Part shown: positions 62,270 through 64,000 of the stretch, piece by piece
Layout: each line of letters starts with the position of its first letter
How positions within the stretch are numbered: the stretch's first letter is position 1
Origin: a bacterium C-53
GTDB lineage: Bacteria; Bacillota; Clostridia; Lachnospirales; Lachnospiraceae
Assembly (NCBI GenBank): GCA_003612525.1
Contig: RAZD01000001.1
Coordinates: 186,001-250,000, forward strand
Length of the DNA stretch: 64,000 bases
Direction: 5' to 3'
Notes under the pieces: model-generated
The model's database searches: none
Told to the model about the DNA's origin: nothing
The model's input: only the letters and a program-made list of their open reading frames with translations
Position numbers and translations under genes: made by a program

Positions 62270-63389
62270 AAAATCTTTTTATCTCCCTGCAAATATACTC
62301 TACTTCCCCGATTGTCAGACCATACCATAAAGGCAGCCTCAGAAGCCTTTCGCTTTCTTTCGTTGTATATTTGTCCTCACCGGCAAACGTTCCGAACCTG
62401 ACTCCGGCCGGCGCCGTATGGAGAGGAATGTAGTGAAAGACTGCATTAATATCCTTTTGCCTCAGGTATGCAATCAATGCACTTCTCTCTGTTACATCTT
62501 TCACTTTCATCCAGAACATATGTGCATTATGACTGCAATGCTCCGGTATATGAGGAATCTCGATCTTTCCCTGTTCTTCAAGCTCTTTCAGGACTTCATG
62601 ATAACAGTTCCAGGCAGCCATCCTGCTGTCAAAGATCTTCTCCGCATTTTCAAGCTGCCCCCAGAGATATGCGGCATTCAGTTCACTTGGCAGGTAGGAA
62701 GAACCAACATCCACCCAGGTGTATTTATCGATCTGGCCTCTGAAAAATTTGCTCCTGTTCGTGCCCTTTTCACGTATAATTTCCGCCTTTTCCGTCATTG
62801 CAGGATCTTTTATTAAAAGGGCCCCGCCTTCTCCCATACTCAGATTTTTCGTCTCATGAAAGCTGAAACATCCAAAATCGCCAATGGCCCCAAGCGCTTT
62901 CCCTTTATAGCTTGCCATGATTCCCTGAGCGGCATCCTCCACCACCGAAATGCCATGCCGTGCCGCAAGCTCCATAATTGTATCCATCTCACATGCGACG
63001 CCTGCATAATGAACCGGGACAATCGCCTTTGTTTTCTCCGTTATGGCATTCTCAATCAGAGTTTCATCTATATTCATCGTATCCGGCCGGATATCCACAA
63101 AGATTACCTTCGCGCCGCGCAGCACAAAAGCATCTGCCGTCGATACAAAAGTATAAGAGGGCATGATTACCTCATCCCCCTCTTTTATATCACACAACAG
63201 CGCTGCCATTTCCGTAGCGTGGGTACATGAAGTCGTAAGCAGAACTTTCGGCGACTTCGTCATCTCCTGAAGGAAGGCGCTGCACTTTTTTGTAAACTCA
63301 CCGTCTCCGCAAAGTTTATGGTTCAAAACCGCTTCTTTTATATAGATCATCTCGCTGCCTGTGCAAGGCGGAACATTAAAGTGAATCAT
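62259..63389 (-). CDS. wecE: dTDP-4-amino-4,6-dideoxygalactose transaminase (WecE/RffA-like)
   Basis: PLP aminotransferase of 376 residues that aminates C4 of dTDP-4-keto-6-deoxyglucose. The N-terminal F-N-V-P-P near 4-8 is diagnostic for WecE/RffA. S-Y-T-F-V-S-T-A-D-A lies at 78-87, E-D-A-A-Q-G at 151-156 and Schiff-base K181 in F-H-E-T-K-N-L. It is the first gene of the long operon, with GGAG 7 nt before the ATG and a good promoter about 30 bp upstream. The dTDP precursor must come from RmlA/RmlB outside the window. Confidence 0.9.
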   Translation of the reverse strand: MIHFNVPPCTGSEMIYIKEAVLNHKLCGDGEFTKKCSAFLQEMTKSPKVLLTTSCTHATEMAALLCDIKEGDEVIMPSYTFVSTADAFVLRGAKVIFVDIRPDTMNIDETLIENAITEKTKAIVPVHYAGVACEMDTIMELAARHGISVVEDAAQGIMASYKGKALGAIGDFGCFSFHETKNLSMGEGGALLIKDPAMTEKAEIIREKGTNRSKFFRGQIDKYTWVDVGSSYLPSELNAAYLWGQLENAEKIFDSRMAAWNCYHEVLKELEEQGKIEIPHIPEHCSHNAHMFWMKVKDVTERSALIAYLRQKDINAVFHYIPLHTAPAGVRFGTFAGEDKYTTKESERLLRLPLWYGLTIGEVEYICREIKRFYDR

Positions 63390-63418
63390 ATGGTTTCTCC
63401 GATCAATTACTATGTGAT

Positions 63419-63446
63419 ATTATAGCATAATCGGCCTCTAATTCAA
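63419..63446 (-). promoter_or_regulatory. sigma-A-type promoter for the 28-kb polysaccharide operon
   Basis: Minus-strand TTGAAT (63446-63441), 16-nt spacer, TATAAT (63424-63419) with an extended TGC ahead of the -10. Transcription would start near 63412, about 23 nt before the wecE ATG, leaving little room for an attenuator. Confidence 0.78.
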
Positions 63447-63495
63447 TCCTTTCTTTCGCATTTGGAAAAAGTCGTTCTGTTTTTTTACTATTCTT

Positions 63496-63524
63496 TTGCA
63501 ATTCTATTCTCTTTCTGATACGAT
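63496..63524 (+). promoter_or_regulatory. candidate divergent promoter for the plus-strand membrane gene
   Basis: TTGCAA (63496-63501), 17-nt spacer, TACGAT (63519-63524) with TGA just ahead as an extended -10. Each hexamer matches 4 of 6. It is about 37 bp before the only plus-strand gene and back to back with the operon promoter. Confidence 0.5.
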
Positions 63525-63560
63525 AGAGTAGAACGATCATAATATCCGGAGGTTTTGAAA

Positions 63561-64000
63561 ATGAAACAATATCAGCACAACAAAAGAATTACGAGGATTC
63601 TACTTCTTATTACAACAATACACTGGTGTATCACATTCTTCACCGACCGTCTTGTCTTTACGGAAAAACCGACAGAAGAAATCTTTAATTACAGTATATG
63701 CAAAATCATTCTCTATATCCTGCTCTTTTTCATTTACCGCACGGTATACCGTATTTTTCTTTCCCAGGACAAACAGGAATATGTGGAATATAAAGTTGCC
63801 AAATATGCGCTGATCTATCTGATTCCGATTGCCGCTGTTCTGATTATCAAGCTCCCCGAAGGGTTCTTAAGCAATGATGAAACGCTGATTTTCGGTGAAG
63901 CGTCACGGCTTGCAAGTTATACCTGGTTTTATTATCTGACGACCTATTACTATATTGTGACTATGATGCTGATCCCTTGTTTTTTAGGGCCGATTCTTGT
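63561..64000 (+). CDS. polytopic membrane protein, partial, unrecognised
   Basis: The only plus-strand gene, open from the ATG to the right edge with 146 codons visible. GGAGG lies 8 nt upstream. Hydrophobic segments at about 11-30, 45-62, 82-100 and 122-146 indicate a membrane protein. A short acidic stretch (E-G-F-L-S-N-D-E-T) lies between the third and fourth. It resembles the N-terminus of large membrane glycan proteins, but I cannot assign a family. Confidence 0.7.
   Translation, partial: MKQYQHNKRITRILLLITTIHWCITFFTDRLVFTEKPTEEIFNYSICKIILYILLFFIYRTVYRIFLSQDKQEYVEYKVAKYALIYLIPIAAVLIIKLPEGFLSNDETLIFGEASRLASYTWFYYLTTYYYIVTMMLIPCFLGPIL

Noticed and set aside
1-64000. CRISPR arrays, tRNA or rRNA genes, insertion sequences, prophage
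   Set aside because: No repeat-spacer pattern, no structural RNA signature and no transposase, integrase or phage-like protein was seen in reading the window.

Overview
The window is a dense surface-polysaccharide biosynthesis region from a Gram-positive Firmicute, most likely a clostridium of the Lachnospiraceae. The evidence is moderate GC, purine-rich Shine-Dalgarno sites of the GGAGG type, sigma-A-like promoters with extended -10 boxes, and Bacillus/Clostridium-type enzyme families (CsbB/GtrB plus YfhO, CapE/CapF/CapG). Genus is not resolved. Fifty-seven of 58 genes lie on the minus strand, mostly overlapping by a few bases or separated by under 30 bp. Only the last gene (63561 onward) is on the plus strand. 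I see no tRNA, rRNA, CRISPR array, insertion sequence or phage gene, and no gene-free stretch longer than about 200 bp.

Reading in the direction of transcription, the first unit starts at a good promoter near 63.43 kb and runs to 35.9 kb. Its upstream half (63.4-50.3 kb) encodes a WecE-type sugar aminotransferase, three GtrB/CsbB-like polyprenyl-phosphate sugar transferases, a GT-C-like enzyme, YfhO, two small DMT transporters, an acetyltransferase, WbqC, RmlD and an FdtA/FdtB-like pair. This looks like extracytoplasmic glycosylation with unusual deoxyamino sugars. Its downstream half (50.1-35.9 kb), behind a second putative promoter, holds gmd and fcl for GDP-L-fucose, a ComEC-like metallo-beta-lactamase-fold protein, a possibly split GT-C gene, glycosyltransferases, a WcaJ-like initiating transferase, a Wzx flippase and two related Wzy-like polymerases.

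A two-gene signalling cassette follows at 35.8-33.8 kb: a FIST-domain sensor and a soluble methyl-accepting chemotaxis protein. It has a near-consensus promoter and a strong intrinsic terminator.

The second large unit starts at a promoter near 33.7 kb and continues out of the left edge. It opens with a UDP-GlcNAc 4,6-dehydratase, aminotransferase and PglC-like initiating enzyme (bacillosamine type), then an ATP-grasp and a HAD protein. CapE-CapF-CapG (UDP-N-acetyl-L-fucosamine) follow, then a polymerase, and a nonulosonic (sialic-like) acid block containing NeuB, a NeuA-PseG fusion and a Kdo/NulO-transferase-like protein. After these come another WcaJ-like initiator, several GT4 enzymes, a UDP-HexNAc dehydrogenase, a flippase, two membrane proteins, and hddA/hddC for GDP-heptose.

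In total there are three lipid-carrier initiating enzymes, three flippases and three or four polymerase candidates. The region therefore probably encodes at least three surface glycans or glycolipids in tandem. No chain-length or tyrosine-kinase regulators (Wzz/CpsBCD type) are in the window, and RmlA/B/C and mannose-to-GDP-mannose enzymes must come from elsewhere.
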